64,000 nt of DNA from Bog-756 sp963699055 (GCA_963699055.1 CAVOTA010000002.1:62001-126000), one strand, 5' to 3'; shown: positions 53,077 to 62,219, numbered from the stretch's first letter. Translations and numbers: made by a program. Notes: generated by a model not told the origin, from the sequence alone.

Positions 53077-54425
53077 CAGGACACCGCCTTGGCCAGCGCC
53101 GAGGCGTAGCTGTCGATCTGCGCCGCCGTACGGCGCTCGGTGACGGCGATCAGCAGACCCCGGTTGCCGTCGGTGACGGCGCCGTCGAGCGAGATGCCGG
53201 CCAGGAATCCGGCATCGGCCATCCGCTCGATCACGGTGTCGGCGGCGACCGGGAGGCGGACGGCGAACTCGCGGACCACCGGGGCGTCGGCCCACGGCGT
53301 CACCCCGTCGATGGCGAGGACGGCCTCGCGGGCGTAACGGGTGGCCCGTGCACAGCGGGTCGCCACCTCGACCAGCCCCGAGGTGCCCAACCACCCCAGC
53401 TGCACCGCCGCCGTCACCGCCATGAGCGTCTGATTGGTGCACACGTTGGACGTGGCCTTCTCCCGACGGATGTCCTGCTCCCGGGCGCGCAGGGTGGTGA
53501 CGTAGGCCGTCCGTCCCTCGACGTCCACCGTCTCGCCCACCAACCGGCCGGGCAGTCGCCGCACGTGGGCGGCGCTGCAGGCGAACAGGCCCAGGTAGGG
53601 CCCGCCGAACCCGAGGGCGGTGCCGAACATCTGCCCCTCCCCCACCATCACGTCGGCTCCCCACGAACCGGCGGTGCGGAGGAGGCCGGCGGCGAGCGGG
53701 TCGGCTCCGACGACCATGAGGGCGCCGGTGGTGTCGCACAGCGATCGGACGGCGCCGAGGTCCTCCAGGCAGCCCAGGTAGTTCGGGTAGCCCACCAGGA
53801 CCACGCCGGGCGGCTCGTCGCCCCCGGCGGGGTCGGGCCACGCCGTCACCCCGTCGACGAGCGGGATCGTGCGGATCACGTGGCCCGTGCCGACGGCGAA
53901 CGTGGTGAGCATCTGGCGCCAATGGGGGTGGACTCCCTCGGAGACCCACACGGTCTGGCGATCCGTTGCCCCCACCCCCAGGTTGACGGCCTCGACGGCG
54001 GCACTGCCCCCGTCGTACAGCGAGGCGTTGGCCACCGGGAGCCCCGCCAGCCGGGCCACCATGGTCTGGAACTCGAACACGGCCTGGAGCACGCCCTGGG
54101 CCACCTCGGGCTGGTAGGGCGTGTAGGAGGTCACGAACTCGCTCCGGCCGGCCAGGGCGCCGGTGACCGAAGGGGTCTCGTGGTCGTAGGCACCTCCACC
54201 GGCGAAGCAGACCATGCGGTCGGACCGGGCGCGGTTGCGGTCGGCCAGGTCCTCCAGGTGGTCGAGGACGTCGGGTTCGCCCACGCCGTCGGCCAGCTCG
54301 AGGGACCGCTGCAGCTTCACGGCCTCGGGGACGGCGGCGAACAGCTCGTCCAGGGAGGACAGGCCGAGGAAGGCGAGCATGCCCGCGATCTCGTCATCGG
54401 TGTGGGGGATGTACGTGCCCAACAT
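53076..54425 (-). CDS. gcvPA: Glycine dehydrogenase (decarboxylating) subunit 1
   Basis: Non-PLP half of the split P-protein. 449 residues: YIPHTDDEIAGML at the N-terminus and YTPYQPEVAQGVLQAVFEFQTMVARLAGLPVANASLYDGGSA are diagnostic. AAGGAGC precedes the ATG. 62 bp downstream of gcvT; coupled to gcvPB. Confidence 0.96.
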   Translation of the reverse strand: MLGTYIPHTDDEIAGMLAFLGLSSLDELFAAVPEAVKLQRSLELADGVGEPDVLDHLEDLADRNRARSDRMVCFAGGGAYDHETPSVTGALAGRSEFVTSYTPYQPEVAQGVLQAVFEFQTMVARLAGLPVANASLYDGGSAAVEAVNLGVGATDRQTVWVSEGVHPHWRQMLTTFAVGTGHVIRTIPLVDGVTAWPDPAGGDEPPGVVLVGYPNYLGCLEDLGAVRSLCDTTGALMVVGADPLAAGLLRTAGSWGADVMVGEGQMFGTALGFGGPYLGLFACSAAHVRRLPGRLVGETVDVEGRTAYVTTLRAREQDIRREKATSNVCTNQTLMAVTAAVQLGWLGTSGLVEVATRCARATRYAREAVLAIDGVTPWADAPVVREFAVRLPVAADTVIERMADAGFLAGISLDGAVTDGNRGLLIAVTERRTAAQIDSYASALAKAVS

Positions 54426-54487
54426 GCTCCTTCAGCGGTACTCGGACGGTGAAGGGTACTGCACGTCCGGGTGCCCGCCCGCCGGGG

Positions 54488-55600
54488 TCATGACGGGTCC
54501 GCCCACTGGCCCGCCGTCACGAACGGCGTGGGCACCACGGTGGCGTCACGGACCTTGCCCCGTCGGTCGAGCCCGAGGACCCGACCGGGAGCGGTGTCGA
54601 CCGAGGCGGCCACCAGGGCAAGGGCGATCCCGTGCTCGAGCATGGGTGAGTAGTTGCCGCTCGTCACCGTGCCGACGACGGTTCCGTCGACCACCACGTC
54701 GGTGTCCTCGCGGGGCGGCTGACGGCCTTCGGTGGTCAGTCCGACCAGGTGGCGGGCGACGCCGCGCTCACGTTCGGCGGCCAGGGCCGCCCGGCCCCGG
54801 AAGTCGCCCTTGTCCCACCCGACGACCCAACCCAGGCCGGCCTGGAGCGGGGTGATCCCCGGGCCGAGCTCGTGGCCGTGCAGGGGCAGTGCCGCCTCGA
54901 GTCGGAGCGTGTCCCGCGCCCCGAGGCCGGCGGGGACGACACCCGCGTCCAGCACCGCATCCCACACGTGGGCGGCGACGTCGGTGGGCACGGCGACCTC
55001 GAAGCCGTCCTCGCCGGTGTACCCGGTACCGGCGGCGATGCACTCGGCCCCGTGCCAGGTGAAGCGCTCGACACCGAAGCGCGGGACGGCGACGGCCTCG
55101 GGGAGGACGGCGGCGGCGCGGGCGCGGGCATGAGGTCCCTGGACGGCGATGACGGCCCGGGTCGCAGTCGTGTCCCGACCGCCGATGGCGCCAACCACCC
55201 GGTCGGTGTTCGAGGCGTTGGGCATGACGTCGAACGTGTCGGCGTCGACCCACCACACGATGATGTCGTCGACCACCGAGGCATCGGACCCGTCGAGGAG
55301 GTGGGTGTACTGGGCCCGACCGGGCCGGATCTTGGCGAGATCGTTGGTGAGCGCCGCCTGCAGGCGGTCATAGGCGTCTGGTCCCGAGACGCGCACGGTT
55401 CCGAGATGGCTGACGTCGAAGGCCACGGCGTCGCGGCGGCACGCCCGGTGCTCGGCGATGGTGCCCTGACCGTAGGCCAACGGCATCTCCCACCCACCGA
55501 AGCCCACCAGTTTCGCCCCGAGGGCACGGTGGGAGTCGATCAGCGCCGTGTGCCGGAGTGTCCCGGCGTGCGCGTCATCGGTGGGAGAGGAGGTGGCCAC
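54488..55600 (-). CDS. gcvT: Aminomethyltransferase (glycine cleavage T protein)
   Basis: Transfers the aminomethyl group to tetrahydrofolate and releases ammonia. 370 residues. HRALGAKLVGFGGWEMPLAYG, DVSHLGTVRVSG and RDTLRLEAALPLHGHEL are family hallmarks. TAGCCT (complement of 55607-55612) ends 6 nt before the GTG start, leaderless. gcvH is not in the window. Confidence 0.96.
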   Translation of the reverse strand: MATSSPTDDAHAGTLRHTALIDSHRALGAKLVGFGGWEMPLAYGQGTIAEHRACRRDAVAFDVSHLGTVRVSGPDAYDRLQAALTNDLAKIRPGRAQYTHLLDGSDASVVDDIIVWWVDADTFDVMPNASNTDRVVGAIGGRDTTATRAVIAVQGPHARARAAAVLPEAVAVPRFGVERFTWHGAECIAAGTGYTGEDGFEVAVPTDVAAHVWDAVLDAGVVPAGLGARDTLRLEAALPLHGHELGPGITPLQAGLGWVVGWDKGDFRGRAALAAERERGVARHLVGLTTEGRQPPREDTDVVVDGTVVGTVTSGNYSPMLEHGIALALVAASVDTAPGRVLGLDRRGKVRDATVVPTPFVTAGQWADPS

Positions 55601-55625
55601 CCCGGCAGGCTATCGCCGGGGTGGA

Positions 55626-56020
55626 TCAGGCGGAACGGGCGACGGTGCCCCGACCGCCGCCGTCGCCGGCGAGGCCGTACTTGGCCAGGAGCGCCAGCGT
55701 GTCGCGCTGGTAGAGCAGGGTGACACGGACATCGGGGTAGAGCTGGGTCATGCGCCGGACCTTTCCGTTCTTCTTGGTCACGAGTCGCTGGTTGAGCGTC
55801 GTGACCTCGACGAACAGTCCGGGACGCGGGAGCCAGAAGTCGGGCCGGAAGGCCGAGGTGGTGCGGCCGTCAGGGTCCCACTCGAGTGCGAACGTGACAG
55901 GCTCGTACTCCCAGTCGACGCCGTAGAAGTCGAGGATGCGTGCGAACCGCTGCTCGGACTCGTGGGCGAAGCGCACCCCCGCCCGTGCCACGGCAGGATC
56001 GAGCCGGGTGACGGTCTCGC

Positions 56021-56024
<4 letters not shown>
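55626..56024 (-). CDS. PD-(D/E)XK nuclease-like small protein
   Basis: 132 residues. E in HESEQRFARILDFYGVDW, then FRPDFWLPRPGLFVEVTTLNQRLVTKKNGK, resembling the E...PD...ExK/T core of small PD-(D/E)XK proteins; the last position is EVT with a Lys run after it, so activity is doubtful. The TTG start at 56024 overlaps the MerR stop (TTGA), coupling it to the regulator. Function unknown. Confidence 0.65.
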
Positions 56025-56572
<548 letters not shown>

Positions 56573-56602
56573 GGTCATCCTCCACCTCGACGAAAGCTTC
56601 AC

Positions 56603-56626
56603 GTTGACCCGGACCTCACGGTCAAC
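56603..56626. promoter_or_regulatory. Candidate MerR operator, GTTGACC-N10-GGTCAAC
   Basis: Perfect 7-bp inverted repeat with 10-bp spacer, 30-55 bp upstream of the MerR start, as expected for autoregulation. Two short palindromes follow on the + side: GGTTTAACC (from 56631) and CGTAATTACG (56652-56661). TTGACC within the arm could double as a -35. Confidence 0.5.
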
Positions 56627-56748
56627 CTGGGGTTTAACCGTATCACACCACCGTAATTACGTGCGTGTGACCGCCACGGAGCCGCCCGACCCCGGCCTCG
56701 GTCGAGCGGGGATTTGGCGGCGCCGACCCGCCGGGCCATGATCGTGCC

Positions 56749-56790
56749 GTGCGCACCTCCCCCACCCCGGACCGGGCCCGACCCTCGTGA
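56749..56790 (+). CDS. Possible 13-codon leader peptide before the DUF2889 gene
   Basis: GTG at 56749 followed by 12 more sense codons and TGA at 56788-56790, whose GTGA overlaps the start of the next gene. CATGAT (56737-56742) ends 6 nt before it. Reads Val-Arg-Thr-Ser-Pro-Thr-Pro... with no special composition. A leaderless, translationally coupled uORF is plausible but unproven. Confidence 0.3.
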   Translation: MRTSPTPDRARPS

Positions 56791-57404
56791 CGGCGGTTCC
56801 GCACCCGGGTACCGACGAGGTCCCGCTGCACCGCCGGTCGATCGGATTCGAGGTGTTCGACGTCGACGACGACCTGGTCGTCGTCGGCTGGCTGCGGGAC
56901 ACCCGGCCGTGGGCCGACGGCGGCACGTCCGTGTCCACCGTCCACGACATGGAACTGCGGGTGCGGGTCCGCACCACCGATCTCGAGATCACGGGCGCCA
57001 CCGCGGCGATGCGCACGTTCCCCCACACCGAGTGTCCGGCCATCGAAGCGGCCTTCGAAGGCCTGGTCGGCCTCCGTGTCTCCCGTGGCTACACGCGGGC
57101 CGTCCAGGACCGGTTCGGTGGGCCGAAGGGCTGCACCCACCTGGAACAGCTGGCCCGCTCCCTCGGGCCCGTGGTGATCCAGGCCGTGACGTCGCGACGG
57201 GCTCTGGCGGTCGGCCGGGGCGAGACCGACGATCTGTTCGCCGCCGGGGGCGAGGGCGGTAGTCCGTGGGCCCGCGACTCCTGTCACATCTGGGCGGAGG
57301 GTGGTCCCGCCGACCAGAAGCTGGCGGCCGGCTGGCGTCCCGGCGTGGGTCCGTACCCGTCACCGGCCGTGGCGACGTTCCTCGGACGGCGGGGGCCCGC
57401 GTGA
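56787..57404 (+). CDS. DUF2889-family protein
   Basis: 205 residues. Conserved features: HRRSIGFEVFDVDDDLVVVGWLRDTRP, VHDMELRVRVRTTDLEITGATAAM, PHTECPAIEAAFEGLVGLRVSRGYTRAV, and GPKGCTHLEQLARSLGPVVIQAV. These are the usual DUF2889 blocks, including the GCTHL motif, suggesting a metal or cofactor site. GTG start; GTGA overlap with the next gene. The family has no established function. Confidence 0.85.
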   Translation: MTAVPHPGTDEVPLHRRSIGFEVFDVDDDLVVVGWLRDTRPWADGGTSVSTVHDMELRVRVRTTDLEITGATAAMRTFPHTECPAIEAAFEGLVGLRVSRGYTRAVQDRFGGPKGCTHLEQLARSLGPVVIQAVTSRRALAVGRGETDDLFAAGGEGGSPWARDSCHIWAEGGPADQKLAAGWRPGVGPYPSPAVATFLGRRGPA

Positions 57405-57919
57405 GGCGGTGGTCCCACGTCGTGGGGGCGATGGCGTGGGTGGCGCTGGCCGGGGCCGGTGTCGCCGCCTGCTCCAACGGGACGTCGGTCACGACGCCCT
57501 TCGTGACCACGGCGCCGGTGCTGCGACACGGTGCGGAGTACGAGGTGACGACGGGCCGGGTCGACGGACTCGGCACCGTGCTCGTCGACGGCAAGGGCAT
57601 CACCGTCTACATGTACGCCACCGACGTCCGGGGCCGACCGTCGCGCTGCTACGACATCTGCGCCGTGCAGTGGCCGCCCCTGGTACTGCCACCGGGCGTG
57701 ACCACCCCGATCGCCGGCCCCGGGATCGATGCCGCGCTCCTCGGGACGGCACCGCGCACCGACGGGAGCACGCAGATCACCTACAACGGGTGGCCGCTCT
57801 ACCTGTGGCCCCCCGACCGCGCCCCGGGGATGGCCACCGGCCAGGCCCTCACCAACGCCGGTGGCCTGTGGTTCGTCCTCACCCCGTCGGGCAGGCCGAT
57901 CGTCACTCCGGCCCCCTAG
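57401..57919 (+). CDS. Secreted lipoprotein, COG4315-like
   Basis: 172 residues with signal peptide and lipobox (about 12-25, VALAGAGVAAC). The mature part has two copies of the Lipoprotein_15/COG4315 repeat (LGTVLVDGKGITVYMYATDVRGRPSRCYDICAVQWPPL and ITYNGWPLYLWPPDRAPG). Surface-exposed, function unknown. Translationally coupled to the DUF2889 gene. Confidence 0.87.
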   Translation: MRRWSHVVGAMAWVALAGAGVAACSNGTSVTTPFVTTAPVLRHGAEYEVTTGRVDGLGTVLVDGKGITVYMYATDVRGRPSRCYDICAVQWPPLVLPPGVTTPIAGPGIDAALLGTAPRTDGSTQITYNGWPLYLWPPDRAPGMATGQALTNAGGLWFVLTPSGRPIVTPAP

Positions 57920-57951
57920 GGGCGTGACGGACCGACCCCGCTCGAGGCAGG

Positions 57952-58335
57952 ATGACACCCGTGCCCACCGATCCCGACGTGTCCGAGTCGCCGTCCGACA
58001 CCGGCGCCGTCGGTACCACCGACGCCGTCCATCCCGGCGACAGCTCCACAGCGCCCGGTGGTCCGTCGCTACGGGGTCGGTCCCTGTGGTCGGTCAACTC
58101 GACGGGTTCGATCCTGTCCGTCAACTCGACCGGGTCCATCCTGTCGGTCGGCTCGGTGGGATCGATCGGCTCCGTCGGCTCGATCGGCTCCCTGCTGTCG
58201 ATCGGCTCGTTCGCCAGCGCCGCCAGCGTGGCGTCCGCCCTGTCCGCCGTATCGCTGTGGTCGCTGCTGTCGTACCGCTCCCGGGGTGGCCGGCTGACCT
58301 ACCGGTCCTCGAGCCGACGGAGCGACGTCCGGTAG
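57952..58335 (+). CDS. Small Ser/Gly/Ile repeat protein
   Basis: 127 residues. After an acidic Thr/Ser N-terminus (about 1-45), residues about 45-105 are a quasi-regular run built on S-x-G-S-I-L-S-V and V-G-S-I-G-S units, ending in LWSLLSYRSRG and an Arg/Ser tail. Similar GS-repeat proteins occur in actinobacteria. May form a beta-solenoid or membrane-associated structure. Its 3' end overlaps the convergent carbonic-anhydrase gene by 37 bp. Confidence 0.65.
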   Translation: MTPVPTDPDVSESPSDTGAVGTTDAVHPGDSSTAPGGPSLRGRSLWSVNSTGSILSVNSTGSILSVGSVGSIGSVGSIGSLLSIGSFASAASVASALSAVSLWSLLSYRSRGGRLTYRSSSRRSDVR

Positions 58336-58823
58336 CGCTGCCCGTTCGTCACGTACTGCTCGGCCGAGAGCCGGATCAGCTGCCGGTCGGACCTCCCCTC
58401 ACGGATCTGGGCGGGTACGCCCACGGCGAGGGCTCCGGGAGGGACCTGCATCCGGTTGGGCACCACGGCGTTGGCGCCGACCGTGGCGCCCGAGCCGACC
58501 ACGGCGTGGTGGAGGACCACCGAACCGGAGCCGACCAGGGACCCGTCCTCCAGGGTGCACCCCTCCAGATGGGCCAGGTGGCCGATCACACAGTCGTCCC
58601 CCACCACGGTGGGGAACCCTGGACCGGCATGGATCACGGTCCCGTCCTGGACCGAGGTCCGGGCGCCCACGACGATCGTGCCGTAGTCCCCGCGGAGCAC
58701 CGCCCCGGGCCACACCGTCGACTCGGACCCGATCGTGACGTCCCCGATGAGCACGGCGTCGGGGTGGACGTAGGCGTCGGGGTGGACGGTGGGAACGAGG
58801 TCCTCCAACTGGTAGATCGGCAT
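58299..58823 (-). CDS. Gamma-class carbonic anhydrase-like (LbetaH) protein
   Basis: 174 residues, left-handed beta-helix. Hexapeptide repeats (IGDVTIGSESTVWPGAVLRGD, VGSGATVGANAVV). Zinc-ligand positions appear in VIHAGP and IGHLAHLEGC. Likely Zn/Co enzyme or carbonic-anhydrase-like protein. TACGAT (complement of 58830-58835) ends 6 nt before the ATG: leaderless. Confidence 0.9.
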   Translation of the reverse strand: MPIYQLEDLVPTVHPDAYVHPDAVLIGDVTIGSESTVWPGAVLRGDYGTIVVGARTSVQDGTVIHAGPGFPTVVGDDCVIGHLAHLEGCTLEDGSLVGSGSVVLHHAVVGSGATVGANAVVPNRMQVPPGALAVGVPAQIREGRSDRQLIRLSAEQYVTNGQRYRTSLRRLEDR

Positions 58824-58872
58824 GGGCGGATCGTAGGGGTTCCGGGCGTCCGGGGCCTGCATCGGTCCGGGA

Positions 58873-59403
58873 TCAGAGTCCGGCCAGCACCTGCTTCCAG
58901 TGCGCCCGCCACGCCTCGGCGGCCTCCGGTGTGGCGAGCTGTTCGTGCTGGACGGCCACGACAGAGCGGTCGGGAGCCTTGTCCGACACGTTGACGACGA
59001 CCCGCGAGCCATCGGCCAGACGGAGGCGCCAGTAGCGCCACCCGTCCGACGAGGTCACCTCCGGCCCCTGGGTGACGGCGACGCCGGCGACCTCGGTGGG
59101 CTCACCGTTGACCTCGACCCATCGGGCGAGGGAGGTGTCGAGGGAACCGGGACGGGTACGGGTGGCACTCACGGCGAACGTCCCGTCCGAGCGCTGTCCG
59201 GGGAGCCGTCGCCCGATGTGCTGCTCGTAGGCGACCGTCACCATCTGACGCCACCACTCGGGTGCCCCGGACTCGGCCGCCCGCGCGACGATCTCCCGGT
59301 GGGTGAGCTCGGACGCCCCGATCGACTCGAAGAACGTGAGCCAGTCCTCCCAACTGCGCCCGGTGCCGTCGGCGATGGCTTCGGGACTCATGCGCGCGGC
59401 CAC
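58873..59403 (-). CDS. Unknown protein, SRPBCC-associated type
   Basis: About 176 residues. N-terminal block TGRSWEDWLTFFESIGASELTHREIVARAAESGAPEWWRQMVTVAYEQHIG is a conserved helical module that I associate with AHSA1/SRPBCC-like proteins. The C-terminal region (RYWRLRLADGSRVVVNVSDKAPDRSVVAVQHEQL) is beta-rich. I chose GTG 59403 because TACACT (complement of 59410-59415) ends 6 nt upstream; ATG 59391 is the alternative. Function unknown. Confidence 0.7.
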   Translation of the reverse strand: MAARMSPEAIADGTGRSWEDWLTFFESIGASELTHREIVARAAESGAPEWWRQMVTVAYEQHIGRRLPGQRSDGTFAVSATRTRPGSLDTSLARWVEVNGEPTEVAGVAVTQGPEVTSSDGWRYWRLRLADGSRVVVNVSDKAPDRSVVAVQHEQLATPEAAEAWRAHWKQVLAGL

Positions 59404-59525
59404 GCGACGAGTGTAGGACGGGGTCACCACCGGCGGGTCGCCCGGTGACCGCCGTCGGATGCGTCACCGGGGGGGCGGACCTACACTCGGCCTGCCCGCC
59501 CGGGCCCACCACGAGGAGACCGTCC

Positions 59526-60716
59526 ATGACCGACCACGAAGCACTCGGCCACCCGGTGTTCGATGCCGACAACCACTACTACGAGGCCGTCGACGCCTTC
59601 ACCCGCCACCTGGACCCGGCGCTCGGTCCCCGGGTGATCCAGTGGTCCGAGATCAACGGGCGCCGGTACCACGTGATCGGCGGGCGGGTCAGCCGCGCCG
59701 TGACCAACCCCACCTTCGACCCCATCGCCCTGCCGGGTGCCATGTACGACTACTTCCGGGGCAACCCCGACAACCGGAACCCGATGGAGTTCCTGGCCCG
59801 ACGTGAGCCGATCCGGCCCGCCTACCGCGACCCGGCCGCGCGTGTCGAGACGCTCGACGCCCAGGGCCTGGCCGGCTGCCTGCTGTTCCCCACCCTGGGG
59901 ATGATCTACGAGGAGCCCCTCGTCCACGACCCCGGGGCGGTGTGCCTGCTGTTCCGCGCCTTCAACCGGTGGCTCGTCGAGGACTGGACCTTCAACTACC
60001 GCGAACGCATCTTCGCCGCCCCCTACCTCACGCTGGCCGATCCGGCGTGGGCCGTGGAGGAGCTGACCTGGGCGCTCGACAACGGCGCCCGGACCGTCGT
60101 CATGCGACCGGCGGCGCCCACCACGGCGCTCGGGCGCCGGTCGCCCTTCGATACCCTGTTCGACGGCTTCTGGCAGCTGGCCAACGATGCCGGGATCACC
60201 GTGGTGGTCCACGCCGGCGACAGCGGGACCTCGTCCAACGGCTATGCCGTGGACGGGTTCGCCGCCACCTTCAGCGGCGGCTGGAAGCCGTCGATCAAGT
60301 CGTTCGCCATCGAGCAGGCCATCCGGGACTTCCTGCTGTCCCTCGTCTTCGACAACATGTTCGAGCGCTTCCCGAACCTCCGGATCGCCTCGGTGGAGAA
60401 CGGGGCGCAGTACCTCCCCGACCTCATCGCCAAGATCCGGTCGACGTCCAACAAGATGCCGGGTTACTGGAAGCACGATCCGGTGGAGACGCTGCGCCGC
60501 CACGTGTGGATCAATCCGTTCTGGGAGGACGACGTCAACCTGGTGGCCGAGTGCATGGGACCCGACCGGGTGATCTTCGGTTCGGACTGGCCCCACATCG
60601 AGGCGCTTCCCGAACCGAGGGACTACGTGCGGGAGCTCAAGGAGTTCGACGCCTCCGAGACGAGGCAGATCCTCCTCGACAACGTCCAGGAGCTGCTCAC
60701 GCTGCGTCCGACCTGA
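59526..60716 (+). CDS. Amidohydrolase-2 family metal-dependent hydrolase
   Basis: 396 residues, TIM-barrel of the amidohydrolase_2/ACMSD group. DADNHYYE at the N-terminus (H-x-x-E variant of the HxH metal site), VVVHAGDSG, and FGSDWPHIEALP near the C-terminus are present. The family does decarboxylations or hydrolyses. Substrate unknown. GAGGAG site before the ATG. Confidence 0.88.
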   Translation: MTDHEALGHPVFDADNHYYEAVDAFTRHLDPALGPRVIQWSEINGRRYHVIGGRVSRAVTNPTFDPIALPGAMYDYFRGNPDNRNPMEFLARREPIRPAYRDPAARVETLDAQGLAGCLLFPTLGMIYEEPLVHDPGAVCLLFRAFNRWLVEDWTFNYRERIFAAPYLTLADPAWAVEELTWALDNGARTVVMRPAAPTTALGRRSPFDTLFDGFWQLANDAGITVVVHAGDSGTSSNGYAVDGFAATFSGGWKPSIKSFAIEQAIRDFLLSLVFDNMFERFPNLRIASVENGAQYLPDLIAKIRSTSNKMPGYWKHDPVETLRRHVWINPFWEDDVNLVAECMGPDRVIFGSDWPHIEALPEPRDYVRELKEFDASETRQILLDNVQELLTLRPT

Positions 60717-60741
60717 GCGGCCGCACCGGGCGTCGACGGAC

Positions 60742-60915
60742 TCAGTGCCCCCGGCCGCGGCCCCGCGACTTGTGGGCGCCCTTCCCGTGATGGGTCGTCT
60801 TGTGCTCGGCGTTGCGCGTGTTCTGTTCGACGGCGCGGGCCCGGCGGCTGCGCCCCACGAACCCCCCGGCCACGATGACCACCAGCACGATCGCCATCAC
60901 CATCCAGATGATCAT
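60742..60915 (-). CDS. Small single-pass membrane protein with basic tail
   Basis: 57 residues: MIIWMVMAIVLVVIVAGGF (hydrophobic helix) then a His/Lys/Arg/Gly-rich cytosolic tail with HKTTHHGKGAHKSRGRGRGH. ATG at 60915, stop TGA at 60742. Likely real because of the helix-plus-basic-tail pattern and G/C-ending codons. Function unknown. Confidence 0.6.
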   Translation of the reverse strand: MIIWMVMAIVLVVIVAGGFVGRSRRARAVEQNTRNAEHKTTHHGKGAHKSRGRGRGH

Positions 60916-61411
60916 CGCTGCGCCCGCTCCGTTCCTCGTCCGACAGCCCCGGCCGGTCGCCGGTAGTCCGGTCCGCCACCGGCGGACCCGGTCACCTTAG
61001 GCCGTACCGGCACCCCCGGAGATGGTCGCCGGGTGGTGCAGCGGCAGTTGTCACCGAACGTTCGCCCGGGTTTCCCCGAATCGTGACGTCACGTTCGCTC
61101 GGGCGTTGGTAGAACGTGTCCGGTCCGGGAGTTCGGGCGCAACCTCACTCCACGGGCAACGGGCAGGACGGCAGGCGCAACGGCCGGCCGGTGGTCGAGC
61201 AGGGGCGGACCGCCGGCGGGCCGGGGCACCCGTTCCCTGCCGTCGACCCGTCCCCGCTCCTCCCCGTGGGGCCGGGTCGCGTCCGGAAGCGGCACGAACC
61301 TGCTGGTCACGCCCGTGGACGCGGATCACATCGCCGACCAGGTCGTTTGCAGCCCACGGTTGCATCCCGAAATCCATTGACATCGTGGCCGCCGGGGCGG
61401 ACAGTGCGGGT
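60916..61411. other. Intergenic interval with palindromes
   Basis: About 495 bp between the basic membrane protein (-) and the Thr/Pro-rich protein (+). It contains two perfect palindromes, CGAACGTTCG (61055-61064) and CGTGACGTCACG (61082-61093), and a leaderless promoter at its 3' end. No gene seen. Confidence 0.5.
61377..61405 (+). promoter_or_regulatory. Promoter for a leaderless gene
   Basis: TTGACA (61377-61382), a 17-bp spacer and a -10-like GACAGT (61400-61405) place the transcription start at the ATG (61412). The -35 is a perfect consensus match. Confidence 0.55.
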
Positions 61412-61741
61412 ATGTCAACGGCAGTTGTCAAGAACGCTGCCCTCGGCGCCCTCGTCCTGGCGGCGGTGGTCCTGATGATCCTGCTGATCGGCAACGGCCC
61501 GTCCACGACCGGGTCGGCCACGGTGGGTGCCCCCTCGGCCGGGGACGTGTCGGGGCCCGCCCCGACCACGGCGGCCACGGTTCCGACGACCACGGTGCCC
61601 CCGACGGCGGGCCCGGTGGACTGTCCGGCGGGCACGGTGGCCACCGCCGCCCCGGGGCCAGCTCCGGCGCCGACGGTGCCGGGCCACATGTGGACGCCGG
61701 CGTCGTACCCGACGTCGGGGTGGTGCGAGGTGCCGGGCTGA
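61412..61741 (+). CDS. Membrane-anchored Thr/Pro-rich extracytoplasmic protein
   Basis: 109 residues: short N-terminus, one membrane helix (about 9-26), then a Thr/Pro/Ala-rich extracytoplasmic stretch and a C-terminus with two Cys (VDCPAGT and GWCEVPG). Leaderless promoter upstream. Function unknown. Confidence 0.7.
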   Translation: MSTAVVKNAALGALVLAAVVLMILLIGNGPSTTGSATVGAPSAGDVSGPAPTTAATVPTTTVPPTAGPVDCPAGTVATAAPGPAPAPTVPGHMWTPASYPTSGWCEVPG

Positions 61742-61848
61742 GCCCGAGGCCCCCCGCCGGCGGACCTTAGGGAAGGTTTATGCCCTGTTCACGGTGGTGT
61801 TAGGCGGGCTCCGTAGCGTGGGTTCCACCCCGACCGAAAGGACCCGTC

Positions 61849-62133
61849 GTGCCCTCCGACCCGATCCACGTCGACCCGATCCTCGACGCCGCGCCCGGAC
61901 CCGAGACCCGCGTCGAGTGGGCGTTGCCCGCAACCTGCACCGACTGCGGTGTCGTCGACCTGGTGGTCGTCCCGTCCTGGGGACTCGGGGACGCCCTGTG
62001 CGTGCCGTGCGTCGTGCGCCTCGAGGTGGCGGCCGAGGTGGATGCCGCCCTCGACCACCGGCTGGCCGGGCGCCGCTACGCCGCCCGTGCGCTGCGGGTC
62101 GGGCGTCGGCAGCGGGCGGGCACGGGGGTCTAG
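61849..62133 (+). CDS. Small Cys-pair protein
   Basis: 94 residues. CTDCGVVD and, about 20 residues later, LCVPC suggest a four-Cys zinc site, followed by a helical, Arg-rich C-terminus. GTG start with AAAGGA upstream. Function unknown. Confidence 0.6.
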   Translation: MPSDPIHVDPILDAAPGPETRVEWALPATCTDCGVVDLVVVPSWGLGDALCVPCVVRLEVAAEVDAALDHRLAGRRYAARALRVGRRQRAGTGV

Positions 62134-62189
62134 CCGCCCGACATCGGCGATGGCCGCGGGCACGCTGCCGCCGGCCCTACTGTCTTGGC

Positions 62190-62219
62190 ATGAGTCGCAG
62201 GGGGAATTCAGGCCGGTGA
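62190..62219 (+). CDS. Possible 9-codon leaderless ORF
   Basis: ATG at 62190 to TGA at 62219 reads M-S-R-R-G-N-S-G-R. TACTGT (62178-62183) ends 6 nt before the ATG. Sits 174 nt upstream of the large membrane-protein gene and could be a leader peptide; a chance occurrence is possible. Confidence 0.25.
   Translation: MSRRGNSGR

Noticed and set aside
61055..61064. SOS (LexA) box
   Set aside because: The actinobacterial LexA site needs about four bases between the CGAAC and GTTCG arms; here they abut.
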